In this document: positions 1 through 7,669 of the stretch, piece after piece | Layout: each line of letters begins with the position of its first letter | Position numbering within the stretch: the first letter of the stretch is position 1 | Assembly: GCA_039990395.1 (NCBI GenBank) | Contig: JBDXFZ010000046.1 | Span: 1 to 10,558, forward strand | Direction of reading: 5' to 3' | DNA length: 10,558 nt | DNA from: CALINF01 sp039990395 | Lineage (GTDB): Bacteria; Pseudomonadota; Gammaproteobacteria; Pseudomonadales; Halieaceae | Program-made: the position numbers and the translations under genes | Notes under the pieces: model-generated | Database searches by the model: none | Told to the model about the DNA's origin: nothing | What the model saw: the letters and a program-made list of their open reading frames with translations, nothing else

Positions 1-66
1 GATCTCGCGACGCGTCTTGCGCTTCTTGGTCTGGTACTCAGCTTCGGAGAAAGTGATCTGATCCAT
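1..66 (-). CDS. IS5-family transposase, N-terminal fragment (runs off left edge)
   Basis: Reading the minus strand from the ATG at 66-64 gives MDQITFSEAEYQTKKRK followed by TRREI, then the window ends. This opening, with its basic KKRKTRRE stretch, is typical of IS5-group DDE transposases, which catalyse cut-and-paste movement of the element. Only 22 codons are visible, so the catalytic DDE residues and the integrity of the gene cannot be judged. A GATAAT hexamer on the minus strand (103-108 on the + strand) could be its -10 box, but I see no good -35 and no clear ribosome binding site. The fragment is divergent from the BREX genes. Confidence 0.85.
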   Translation of the reverse strand, partial: MDQITFSEAEYQTKKRKTRREI

Positions 67-117
67 GGTGGCAACGAATCCTATGCGGTTGGCGATGGCC
101 ATATTATCGCTGATTTT

Positions 118-137
118 GAGACTTATTCAGAGTCTCC
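118..137 (-). repeat. Terminal inverted repeat of the IS5-family element
   Basis: The outer end of the IS, read inward from 137, begins GGAGACTCTGAATAAG. The same bases contain a short internal palindrome: GAGACT at 118-123 and AGTCTC at 131-136, separated by 7 bases. Assignment as the terminal repeat rests on its similarity to the IS5 repeat and on its position between the transposase start and the point where pglX-like coding resumes. Confidence 0.7.
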
Positions 138-141
138 CTAA
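138..141. repeat. Probable target-site copy (CTAA) of the IS5-family insertion
   Basis: CTAA directly follows the inferred IS tip and matches the YTAR consensus that IS5-group elements duplicate. Only one copy is in the window; the partner copy should lie at the far end of the IS. Confidence 0.5.
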
Positions 142-1783
142 GTATCACAGATTTTACTTTCCACGCACACTTAACGTACTAGCATTTATTTGGAATGAAA
201 TCGAATTAGCATCGGTATCAGATAGGCTTCGAAATGCACTGCGTTTTATAGTCACTTCAATGGTTGACAGAAACCTAACCATTAGAAATCGGTTCGTAGT
301 CAATAGCCACAACCCAAGAGGTAGAATAAACGGGCCACTAGCGAATACCCTTTATGTTCCTGGCCTGTCCGTCGAGCAGAACCCACTCGAAGCTTTGGCT
401 TATAAGAGTAAAGATGTCATTTCTGCTCTTAGATCTAAGAAAAGATCTGCTATCGTCTCCAATCAAGATTTATCTTCTGTAAATATACCACCAAATTCAA
501 TTGATTACATTTTTATTGACCCTCCCTTTGGTCACAATATTATGTACTCAGAATTGAATGGGCTTACCGAAGCGTGGCTTCGTGTTAAAAGTAATAGCAT
601 TAAAGAAGCTCTGGTGAGCGAGGCGCAAGAAAAGGATGTATTTGATTACACCGCATTGATGAAATCCTGCTTTAGAAAATGCTACGAAATACTTAAACCC
701 GGACGCTGGATGACTGTTGAATTTCATAACTCACAGAATTCTATATGGACGGCAATTCAGGAAGCGATCAGCCAAGCAGGTTTTGTAGTGGCTGACGTAA
801 GAACCCTTGATAAGAAGAAAGGGACGATAAATCAAGAGTACTATACTTCTGGATCCGTGAAACAAGATCTTGTCATTTCTGCTTACAAACCAAATGACGG
901 ACTCGAGGATCGCTTCAAATTAATCGCTGGTACAGAAGATGGGGTCTGGGATTTTATTCGTACTCATCTAAACCAATTGCCGGTATTCGTCGAAAAAAAT
1001 GAGAAGGTAGAGATTGTTGCGGAAAGACAGAGCTTTTTACTCTTTGACCGAATGGTTGCATTTCACGTACAGCGTGGAGTGACCATACCCATTTCTGCGT
1101 CTGAATTTTATAGCGGCCTTGAGCAGCGCTTCCCTGTTAGGGACAGCATGTATTTTTTGGCCGAACAAGTAGCCGAATATGATAAGAAGCGCTTAACTAC
1201 AAGTGGTGCTCTTCAGCTAGAGTTTTTTGTTTCAGATGAAGCATCCGCTATCCAATGGTTGAAACAGCAGATAAATAGGAAACCACAGTCTTTCCAAGAG
1301 CTGCATCCCCAATTTTTAAAAGAGCTTGGTGGGTGGCATAAGAATGAAATGTCGCTAGAGCTTTCTACTCTACTAGAACAAAATTTTCTTCGCTACGACG
1401 GAAGTGGCGCTGTCCCCGAACAGATTCACGCCTACCTTTCCAGCAATTGGAGAGAGCTTCGCAATCTCAGCAAGGACGCTCCGGGTCTCATAGCTAAGGC
1501 GAAGGATAGATGGTACGTACCTGATCCCAGCAAAGCGGGTGATCTTGAAAAGCTGCGAGAGAAAGCTCTCCTCAAAGAATTCGAAGAATACAAATCTACT
1601 AAGAGCAAATTAAAGGTTTTTCGTTTGGAAGCAGTCCGCGCAGGATTCAAAAAAGCGTGGCAAGACCGTGACTATGAAACAATCACCAAAGTTGCGGATA
1701 AGATCGCAAAGAAGGTGTTGGAAGAAGATCCTAAGCTGCTGATGTGGTACGACCAGGCAGTAACGCGAATGGGAGGCGAATAG
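138..1783 (+). pseudogene. pglX: pglX (BREX-3 PglXI, COG1743-type adenine-specific DNA methyltransferase), 5' part cut off by IS
   Basis: This is the C-terminal part, about 548 codons, of a BREX type 3 DNA adenine methyltransferase, the enzyme that marks host DNA as self. The reading frame is open from 65, but residues 1-24 of that frame are IS sequence, so the apparent ATG at 65 is not native. Counting from 65, the catalytic motif DPPFG is at 152-156, followed by the conserved-looking HNIMYSELN and, near 220, MTVEFHNS. The lysine-rich C-terminus (about 483-572, from WYVPDP onward) looks like the usual end of DUF1156-linked methylases. Missing are the N-terminal DUF1156 region and the FxGxG-type AdoMet-binding motif, which precede DPPF in this family. 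No frameshift or stop is seen in the remainder. It ends 3 nt before the ATPase gene. Identification comes from motifs plus BREX-3 context; loss of activity is inferred. Confidence 0.8.
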
Positions 1784-1786
1784 CGC

Positions 1787-3688
1787 ATGATTACCAAGTG
1801 GAAGGTCTTCAATTTTAAGTCGATTCGGGAAGAAACCGAACTGGACCTGGCTCCGCTGACAATCTTCGCTGGGGCGAACAGTAGCGGCAAAAGCACCTTC
1901 ATCCAGTCAATATTGCTAGTCGCCCAGACGCTGTCGAATAAAGTTAGTTCAAGATCTGTCGTTCTTAATGGTGCCCTAACTAGCCTTGGTCAGTTTGACG
2001 ACCTCAAATCAAGTGGTAGTGATTCTAACCAGATCTCAATCAAGTGGACCACATGTCCGCAACAAAGGCAGGATGGCATTCATGCGGGTATTGGCGAAGG
2101 GAGACGATCTTTCCTTGGACTTAGGTCAACTACATTGAAGGAGATTAGCTGCGAAATTTCTTTTGATGCAGATAGCACCGTCTCTGAAAGGGAGTTTCTT
2201 CAGATTCAGCCTAGATTGTTTGCCAGTCAGATGTCCTGCATTTCAGCTGATGAAGATGGAATCGATCAGTACGGAGAATTCTCTATAAGGCAAAAATCGC
2301 TAGACGAGCAGGAGCCTTTAGGCATCGAGGACGATATTGATGAACGGATACGCAACAGCCTATGTTTCCAGGTAGAGGGGGATGAAGCTTCCTTATCCGA
2401 GATATCTTCTCGCTATGTTTCTGCAAAGCCGATTGGCGCAATCCTTAGGCACTTTTTACCTGAAAGGATTGTTTATTCCGTCAATACAGTTGAGGAAGGG
2501 GCCAATGAAATTGCGGCCGCACTTCAAGCGGATTATAGAGAGCGTCCGTTTAGTGTGCGGCGGAATAGACGCCAAATCCGACTATCGCCTGAAGTGCTTG
2601 ATGTGTTGAGAAAAATTCTTTCCAGCGCCATAGATTTTGATAGCTTTGTGAGTGGTATCGATCGCCAAGAGTCACTTTTTGATGACTTTGGAGTTTCACT
2701 GACTCTAGAAGAGTGGGATGAAAGGGTCAGGTCAGTTTCAAGATCAGATCGGCTTAAGATCGAGCAGACGTTAGGTGAATGCGACGACCTTTATGAGCGT
2801 ATTTTGCAGGCGATGAAACCAGAGACTTCTGAGTCAGCGGATACATTAAGGATCGTACAGGCGCCCCCACCGAGTCAGTTTGTTCAAGCTTCGCGCTACA
2901 TGGAATCATTCTGGGCGAATTCGATAAAGTACCTCGGGCCGTTGAGAGACGCACCTAAACCGCTATACCCTCTAGCTCCTGCTGCGGATCCCTATGATGT
3001 GGGATTACGCGGAGAGCATACCGCAGCTGTGTTAGATCTTCACAAGAACAAACAGATTAGATATCTCCCATCTGACGGTTTTTCGGAGCCTTCGAAAAAA
3101 ATGGCTCCTGTTACCAGGACTCTTGAAACAGCAGTAACGGACTGGCTTCAGTACTTAGGCGTTGCGGATTCGATCAATAGTCAAGATAAGGGAAAATTGG
3201 GACATGAGCTAAAGGTAGGATTGGCAAGTTCTAAAGATACTCACGACTTGACACACGTTGGTGTCGGCGTGAGCCAGGTGCTGCCTATTCTTGTTATGTG
3301 CCTGCTAGCAGATACTGACTCAACTCTCGTATTCGAACAGCCAGAGCTGCATTTACATCCAAAAGTTCAAACATTACTGGGTGACTTTTTTCTTTCGATG
3401 TCGATGTGCAATAAACAATGCATCATTGAGACTCATAGTGAGTATTTGATTGATCGACTCCGATTTCGAATTGCTTCTTCGCCATCGGAGCAGAGGTTAA
3501 ACGAGCAGGCGAAGATTTACTTTGTGGAAAAACCATCTCAGGAATCATCCTTTCGAGAGGTGGTCATCAATGAATTTGGAGCTATTTCAGACTGGCCGCA
3601 AGGGTTCTTTGATCAGTCCCAGCAGCAGGCCGAAGCGATTTTGACTGCAGCATTGGCCAAGAAACGGGCAAAGAAGAATAAGGATTGA
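1787..3688 (+). CDS. AAA15/OLD-like ATPase with DUF3696-type C-terminus
   Basis: This 633-residue protein belongs to the SMC/ABC-like AAA15 ATPases found in many defence systems. The Walker A motif GANSSGKST is at residues 29-37, right after an N-terminal strand (FNFKSIREE) typical of OLD/RecF-like ATPases. A signature-like GVGVSQVLPIL begins at 492, Walker B with its catalytic glutamate pair is in LVFEQPELHLHP (about 514-525), and the switch histidine is in ETHSEYLIDRL (548-558). The last 50 or so residues, with VVINEFGAISDWPQGFFDQ, match my memory of DUF3696. The long middle (about 60-480) carries no motif I can name and probably forms the arm or coiled-coil insertion. No nuclease or Toprim domain is visible. 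GGGAGG at 1771-1776 may be its ribosome binding site. One nucleotide separates it from the next gene, so the two probably act together. This gene is not part of the standard BREX-3 set. Confidence 0.85.
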   Translation: MITKWKVFNFKSIREETELDLAPLTIFAGANSSGKSTFIQSILLVAQTLSNKVSSRSVVLNGALTSLGQFDDLKSSGSDSNQISIKWTTCPQQRQDGIHAGIGEGRRSFLGLRSTTLKEISCEISFDADSTVSEREFLQIQPRLFASQMSCISADEDGIDQYGEFSIRQKSLDEQEPLGIEDDIDERIRNSLCFQVEGDEASLSEISSRYVSAKPIGAILRHFLPERIVYSVNTVEEGANEIAAALQADYRERPFSVRRNRRQIRLSPEVLDVLRKILSSAIDFDSFVSGIDRQESLFDDFGVSLTLEEWDERVRSVSRSDRLKIEQTLGECDDLYERILQAMKPETSESADTLRIVQAPPPSQFVQASRYMESFWANSIKYLGPLRDAPKPLYPLAPAADPYDVGLRGEHTAAVLDLHKNKQIRYLPSDGFSEPSKKMAPVTRTLETAVTDWLQYLGVADSINSQDKGKLGHELKVGLASSKDTHDLTHVGVGVSQVLPILVMCLLADTDSTLVFEQPELHLHPKVQTLLGDFFLSMSMCNKQCIIETHSEYLIDRLRFRIASSPSEQRLNEQAKIYFVEKPSQESSFREVVINEFGAISDWPQGFFDQSQQQAEAILTAALAKKRAKKNKD

Positions 3689-3689
3689 T

Positions 3690-4760
3690 ATGCTGCCTCA
3701 AGATGTTGTCATTGATCCATTTTTGTTGTGTTTGCCGAATCCATGTAATTCTCTAGACCAACTAGAAGATTTCATTTCCGCAATAGTTGGATGGCGCGGA
3801 TTTCTTGATAGGCCGGATACCTGTGCTCTTTTATCTGATTCAGCAAGGGTGGCGTTGAACGATGATGGTGAATTCCCACATCGGCACAGATTGGTAGAAC
3901 TTATTGAAAAATTTGAGTGCACCTTTGCCGATGCAAACACGATTTCAAGAGTTGCCAATTCTATTTTGGAGAGAACACCTACACTCGAGGAACATTTCGG
4001 GATAGATGCCATCCTTATTGAGGAAGACTCGTTTGAGGTCGCTCCAGCCGGACTTCTTGGTCGACTGAAACCTAACTGCAGATCGGCATTTAAGGATGAT
4101 TTGCTGATCGCTGGCATAAAGGTCGATGAGCGCGTTGCTGGGGAGTCGGAAGCCTGCATTATGATTGCTTCCGGAAGCTGCACTGAAGATCCGATTCCTT
4201 CGGCGATCTCTGTCAAAGCGGATATCCACGAAATTGAATTAGTATCAACGGATTTCACCCTACATACAAATCTCCCTTTCTTGCTTTCCCAAAGCGTTAC
4301 TATCGCGTTTAGTCACGAGCAATTGATCGAATCACTCGATTTAGGGGCAATTTGGGATGGGGCTTCCAGCGATGAAGCGGTTCGCTTGAGCGTCGAAGCA
4401 AGCATTAAAAACATTATCTCATCGGGAGCACAGCCGGAGGTAGTGAGTGATTTCTCGATTGGAAACGGTTTTGTCAAATCACTCCATGCATGGGGCGCTG
4501 ATTCTCGGCTTGATTTTGCGATGGTCACTATTGAGTCATGTGCTCGCATTGTTCTGGGTATCCCTAAAAACCCTATCAAAGAATTTCGAGAGAGCGAGCA
4601 TGTGAATGCAAAGCAACGTGTCCGGAAGGATGGGGCTTTGGCTTTTAGGACGCACTTGACGAAGAAAGGGGTGGGCCTCAGGTTAATGTTTTGGAGGCAT
4701 ACAGATGGAACCATCGAGTTTGCCAATATCGGCGGCAAAGGTGAGTTGGAGATCTCATGA
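3690..4760 (+). CDS. Uncharacterised 356-residue partner of the AAA15 ATPase
   Basis: I do not recognise this family. It starts 1 nt after the ATPase stop with a good ribosome binding site (AAGGA at 3680-3684), and its stop overlaps the helicase start (ATGA, 4757-4760), so it is firmly within the operon. There is no signal peptide and no convincing membrane segment. It contains no HNH, PD-(D/E)xK, PLD or cysteine-pair motif that I can see. Two regions look separate: an acidic N-terminal part (about 1-240), and a basic C-terminal part (about 265-356) rich in Arg, Lys and His, with VRKDGALAFRTHLTKKG followed by LRLMFWRHTDGTIEF. The compact basic C-terminus could bind nucleic acid or act as a toxin-like effector controlled by the ATPase. 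That is inference only, from the common ATPase-plus-effector pairing in defence loci. Confidence 0.75.
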   Translation: MLPQDVVIDPFLLCLPNPCNSLDQLEDFISAIVGWRGFLDRPDTCALLSDSARVALNDDGEFPHRHRLVELIEKFECTFADANTISRVANSILERTPTLEEHFGIDAILIEEDSFEVAPAGLLGRLKPNCRSAFKDDLLIAGIKVDERVAGESEACIMIASGSCTEDPIPSAISVKADIHEIELVSTDFTLHTNLPFLLSQSVTIAFSHEQLIESLDLGAIWDGASSDEAVRLSVEASIKNIISSGAQPEVVSDFSIGNGFVKSLHAWGADSRLDFAMVTIESCARIVLGIPKNPIKEFRESEHVNAKQRVRKDGALAFRTHLTKKGVGLRLMFWRHTDGTIEFANIGGKGELEIS

Positions 4761-7669
4761 GCCCGTGGGAGTTCAGCACCATTCACAGCCAAACCTGCAA
4801 GGTCATCGAAGAACATACCCTGTGGGGGCAAACCGTATGCCGGGTTTGGTTGCCGGACCAAGATACAGTGGTGCGCGTGCCTCGCTCTGCATTACGCCCC
4901 CTGAATGCTGTTCTGGACTCTGAAATCGACGCGGCGGGAATTGGCTATATCGCCGCTGCCGCAAAAGTGGCGGAAGTGCTTGAAGGCACTGCCAGTTTGT
5001 CTGACGGCCATGTATTGCTGGCGCCCATGGAGTCCAATGTCACGCCTCTGCCACATCAGATCCATGCTTTGTCACGAGCCATTTCAGGTGATCGCGTGCG
5101 CTACCTGCTGGCCGACGAGGTGGGCCTTGGTAAAACCATTGAGGCCGGACTGGTTATGCGCGAGCTCAAGTTGCGCGGGTTGGTCCGCCGGACCCTCATC
5201 GTTGCTCCAAAAGGCATTGCTACCCAGTGGGTGGCTGAGATGCAGACCCATTTCAATGAGCAATTCCAGCTTGTTTTGGGCGACGATATCGGCACACTGC
5301 AGCGTCTGGCTCCCGGGTCTGGAAAGCAAACCGGCCTTCAAAGCTCGGCTTGGGCGGTGTTCGATCAGGTCATCGTGTCGCTCGATTCGGTCAAGCCCAT
5401 GGACAAGCGGCGTGGCTGGTCTGCCGAGCGTGTCGCCGCCTATAACCAGAGCCGCTTCGAGGATCTGGTGACTTCTGGTTGGGACTTAGTTGTGGTGGAC
5501 GAAGCCCATCGTCTGGGCGGCAGTACCGACCAGGTCGCCCGATACAAGCTTGGCAAGGGCCTGGCGGAGGCCGCGCCCTATGTATTGCTGCTTTCGGCAA
5601 CGCCACACCAGGGCAAAACCGACGCTTTTCATCGCCTGATGAACCTTTTGGATGATGAAGCTTTTCCAGACGAGGAGAGTGTCTCCCGCGACCGGGTGGC
5701 GCCGTATGTCATCCGCACTGAAAAACGCAAGGCACTTGATGCCGATGGCAAACCTCTTTTCAAGCCGCGCCGCACGCAGATGATCCCGGTGGCGTGGGAA
5801 AATCGGCATCATCTGCAGCAACTCCTCTATGAGTCGGTCACCGACTACGTCCGTGAGGGGTACAACCAGGCACTACGGGAGAAGAAGCGTCACATCGGTT
5901 TTTTGATGATTCTGATGCAGCGTCTGGTCGTGTCCAGTACCCGGGCGATCCGCACCACCCTGGAGCGTCGGCTTACCGCATTGCAGGATGGAGAGCAAGA
6001 AGCCAGTCTGCACCTGGCGGAGTTCTCAAATGGCGGGAACGAATTTGACAGTGTCGACGAGCTGTATGACATGGACGGCCAAGAACTGCTCGATGATCTG
6101 CTGAAGTCCCATGTATCCGCCTTGCAGAGTGAAGGCAGCCATGTGGAAGCCTTGTTGGAAGCGGCTCGCCGCTGTGAACAGGCGGGCCCGGATGCCAAAG
6201 CCGAGGTGCTGATCGAACGAGTCTATCAGCTGCAATCCGAAGAGGACGATCCGGATCTGAAAATACTCGTCTTCACGGAATTCGTGCCGACGCAGGAGAT
6301 GCTCAAGGAGTTTCTGGAAGCCCGAGGTATTTCAGTGGCGACCCTGAATGGCTCCATGGATATGGAGCAGCGGAAGTTGGCCCAGGATGCGTTTCGCAAC
6401 ACACACCGTGTACTGGTCTCCACAGACGCGGGCGGCGAAGGTTTGAACCTGCAGTTCGCCCATGTCGTCGTCAACTATGACATCCCTTGGAATCCAATGC
6501 GGCTGGAGCAGCGGATTGGCCGCGTGGACCGTATCGGACAGTCGAAGACAGTACGGGCAATAAATTTCGTGTTTGAAGACTCGGTCGAATTCCGCGTTCG
6601 CGAAGTGCTTGAGCAGAAGCTTTCAGTGATTTTCGACCAGTTTGGTATCGACAAAACTGGTGATGTGCTCGATTCGGCCCAGGCAGGGGAGATGTTTGAG
6701 CACATGTTTATCGAAGCGAGCCTGAATCCTGATGATATCGAGGCATCGGTCGATCACACCGTGGCGGAAATTCGTGCGGAGATCGAGCAGGTGCGGGACT
6801 CGTCGGCTGTTTATGGCATTTCTGAGGAGCCGGATTTGCAAACCGCTGAGCGATTGCGGTCTCATCCGTTACCTCATTGGGTTGAGCAAATGACGGTCAG
6901 CTACCTCAAGTCCCACGGTGGAGCAGCGATTCGCAAACTCTCATGGTGGGATTTGCATTGGCCGGACGGGCAGGAGCACCCCAAGGCGGTGTTCAATGTT
7001 CGAGAAGCGGATCATCTGACCGGCGCTACATTGCTCAATCTTGAAGACGCCAGAATCCGTGGGCTAGCGCTGAACCTGCCGCAGCTCGTTGCGGGCCAGT
7101 CATTGCCCTGTGTCAGCGTTGACGACCTGCCGGCTGCCATCACCGGTTTCTGGGGACTGTTTGAGGTTCGCCTCCAGGCGGGCATGTACCAGAAGGTTGG
7201 GCTCCTGCGCATCCCCATGGTTCGGCGCGGCTATATCAGTGTGTTTTTGAGCGATGAAGGCAAACTTTTTTTGCCCACCGCCCGGCATATCTGGGATGCA
7301 TTGCAGACCTCGGAACCTGTTGTGCACGATACGCTTGGAGAAGATGAATCCGTTGCTTCCCACGAACGACTGCAATGTGCGGCAGAAAAGGCCGGCCGGG
7401 AGCTGTTTGATGCCCTGCAACAAGCACATGTTGACTCCTTAGAGCATGAAAAAGAGCGCGGTAGAGTGGCATTTGCTTCTAGGCGAAAGGCTATTGAGAG
7501 GGTAGGCCTACCCGAGGTGCGGCAATTCCGGCTGTCCCGTTGTGCCGAAGACGAATCTGAATGGCGGCATGAGCTGCTGGTTGCCCGGCAGATTGTACCG
7601 GAAATCCGACCCTTGTTAATGCTGCGTATTATCAACCAACCGGAGAAAGGGCCGGTGACTAATGAGTAG
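4757..7669 (+). CDS. brxHII: BrxHII, SNF2-family DEAD/DEAH helicase of BREX type 3
   Basis: This 970-residue superfamily 2 ATPase is of the SNF2/RapA type, expected to translocate on DNA in the cytoplasm. An N-terminal segment (about 1-50, VWLPDQDTVVRVP) resembles the small SH3-like domains of RapA-like proteins. The motor motifs are complete: motif I DEVGLGKT at 120-127, motif II DEAH at 248-251, motif III SATPHQGK at 280-287, VFTEF in the second RecA lobe near 505, STDAGGEGLNLQ at 555-566, and motif VI QRIGRVDRIGQ at 585-595. Residues about 650-970 carry no domain I can name. The start at 4757 overlaps the previous stop (ATGA) and has GGAG just upstream. Position before pglZ and brxA fits BrxHII. 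DISARM DrmD is a close relative, but the pglZ/brxA neighbours decide for BREX. This gene is clearly more GC-rich than the three before it. Confidence 0.88.
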   Translation: MSPWEFSTIHSQTCKVIEEHTLWGQTVCRVWLPDQDTVVRVPRSALRPLNAVLDSEIDAAGIGYIAAAAKVAEVLEGTASLSDGHVLLAPMESNVTPLPHQIHALSRAISGDRVRYLLADEVGLGKTIEAGLVMRELKLRGLVRRTLIVAPKGIATQWVAEMQTHFNEQFQLVLGDDIGTLQRLAPGSGKQTGLQSSAWAVFDQVIVSLDSVKPMDKRRGWSAERVAAYNQSRFEDLVTSGWDLVVVDEAHRLGGSTDQVARYKLGKGLAEAAPYVLLLSATPHQGKTDAFHRLMNLLDDEAFPDEESVSRDRVAPYVIRTEKRKALDADGKPLFKPRRTQMIPVAWENRHHLQQLLYESVTDYVREGYNQALREKKRHIGFLMILMQRLVVSSTRAIRTTLERRLTALQDGEQEASLHLAEFSNGGNEFDSVDELYDMDGQELLDDLLKSHVSALQSEGSHVEALLEAARRCEQAGPDAKAEVLIERVYQLQSEEDDPDLKILVFTEFVPTQEMLKEFLEARGISVATLNGSMDMEQRKLAQDAFRNTHRVLVSTDAGGEGLNLQFAHVVVNYDIPWNPMRLEQRIGRVDRIGQSKTVRAINFVFEDSVEFRVREVLEQKLSVIFDQFGIDKTGDVLDSAQAGEMFEHMFIEASLNPDDIEASVDHTVAEIRAEIEQVRDSSAVYGISEEPDLQTAERLRSHPLPHWVEQMTVSYLKSHGGAAIRKLSWWDLHWPDGQEHPKAVFNVREADHLTGATLLNLEDARIRGLALNLPQLVAGQSLPCVSVDDLPAAITGFWGLFEVRLQAGMYQKVGLLRIPMVRRGYISVFLSDEGKLFLPTARHIWDALQTSEPVVHDTLGEDESVASHERLQCAAEKAGRELFDALQQAHVDSLEHEKERGRVAFASRRKAIERVGLPEVRQFRLSRCAEDESEWRHELLVARQIVPEIRPLLMLRIINQPEKGPVTNE

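Larger units (their letters stand above)
1..137 (-). mobile_element. End of an IS5-family insertion sequence inserted in pglX
   Basis: This is the terminal part of an IS; the rest lies left of the window. Three things support it. An IS5-like transposase N-terminus reads leftward from 66. Read inward on the minus strand from 137, the tip is GGAGACTCTGAATAAG, which shares its GGA start and its GAATAAG block with the inverted repeat of IS5 as I remember it (GGAAGGTGCGAATAAG). The bases just outside, CTAA at 138-141, fit the 4-bp YTAR target preferred by the IS5 group. The 71 bp between repeat tip and start codon is a normal leader. The exact tip is inferred, because the opposite end of the element is not visible. 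Confidence 0.85.
116..145 (+). promoter_or_regulatory. Possible weak hybrid promoter across the IS5/pglX junction
   Basis: TTGAGA at 116-121 lies inside the IS end and matches five of six bases of the -35 consensus. The best -10 at a usable distance is AAGTAT at 140-145 (18-bp spacer), which matches only three of six and lies in pglX sequence. IS ends often supply outward -35 boxes, and some source of transcription is needed for the downstream genes if the IS blocks the native one. The weak -10 makes this tentative. Confidence 0.2.

Noticed and set aside
260..262. Internal ATG in pglX as a functional restart
   Set aside because: No Shine-Dalgarno sequence precedes it, and conserved-looking pglX sequence begins well upstream, so it is not a credible native start.
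427..440. Perfect 14-bp palindrome TCTTAGATCTAAGA inside the pglX remnant
   Set aside because: It lies in continuous coding sequence, is not repeated elsewhere that I could see, and such a length can occur by chance in AT-rich DNA.
1787..4760. The ATPase pair as a Septu (PtuA/PtuB) system
   Set aside because: The partner shows no HNH motif or cysteine pairs, and the ATPase has a DUF3696-type C-terminus.
4313..4861. Long minus-strand ORFs opposite real genes (for example 182 aa at 4313-4861, 186 aa at 3698-4258, 183 aa at 9039-9590)
   Set aside because: They lie wholly against well-supported + strand genes, lack recognisable motifs or ribosome binding sites, and have the skewed composition of shadow frames.
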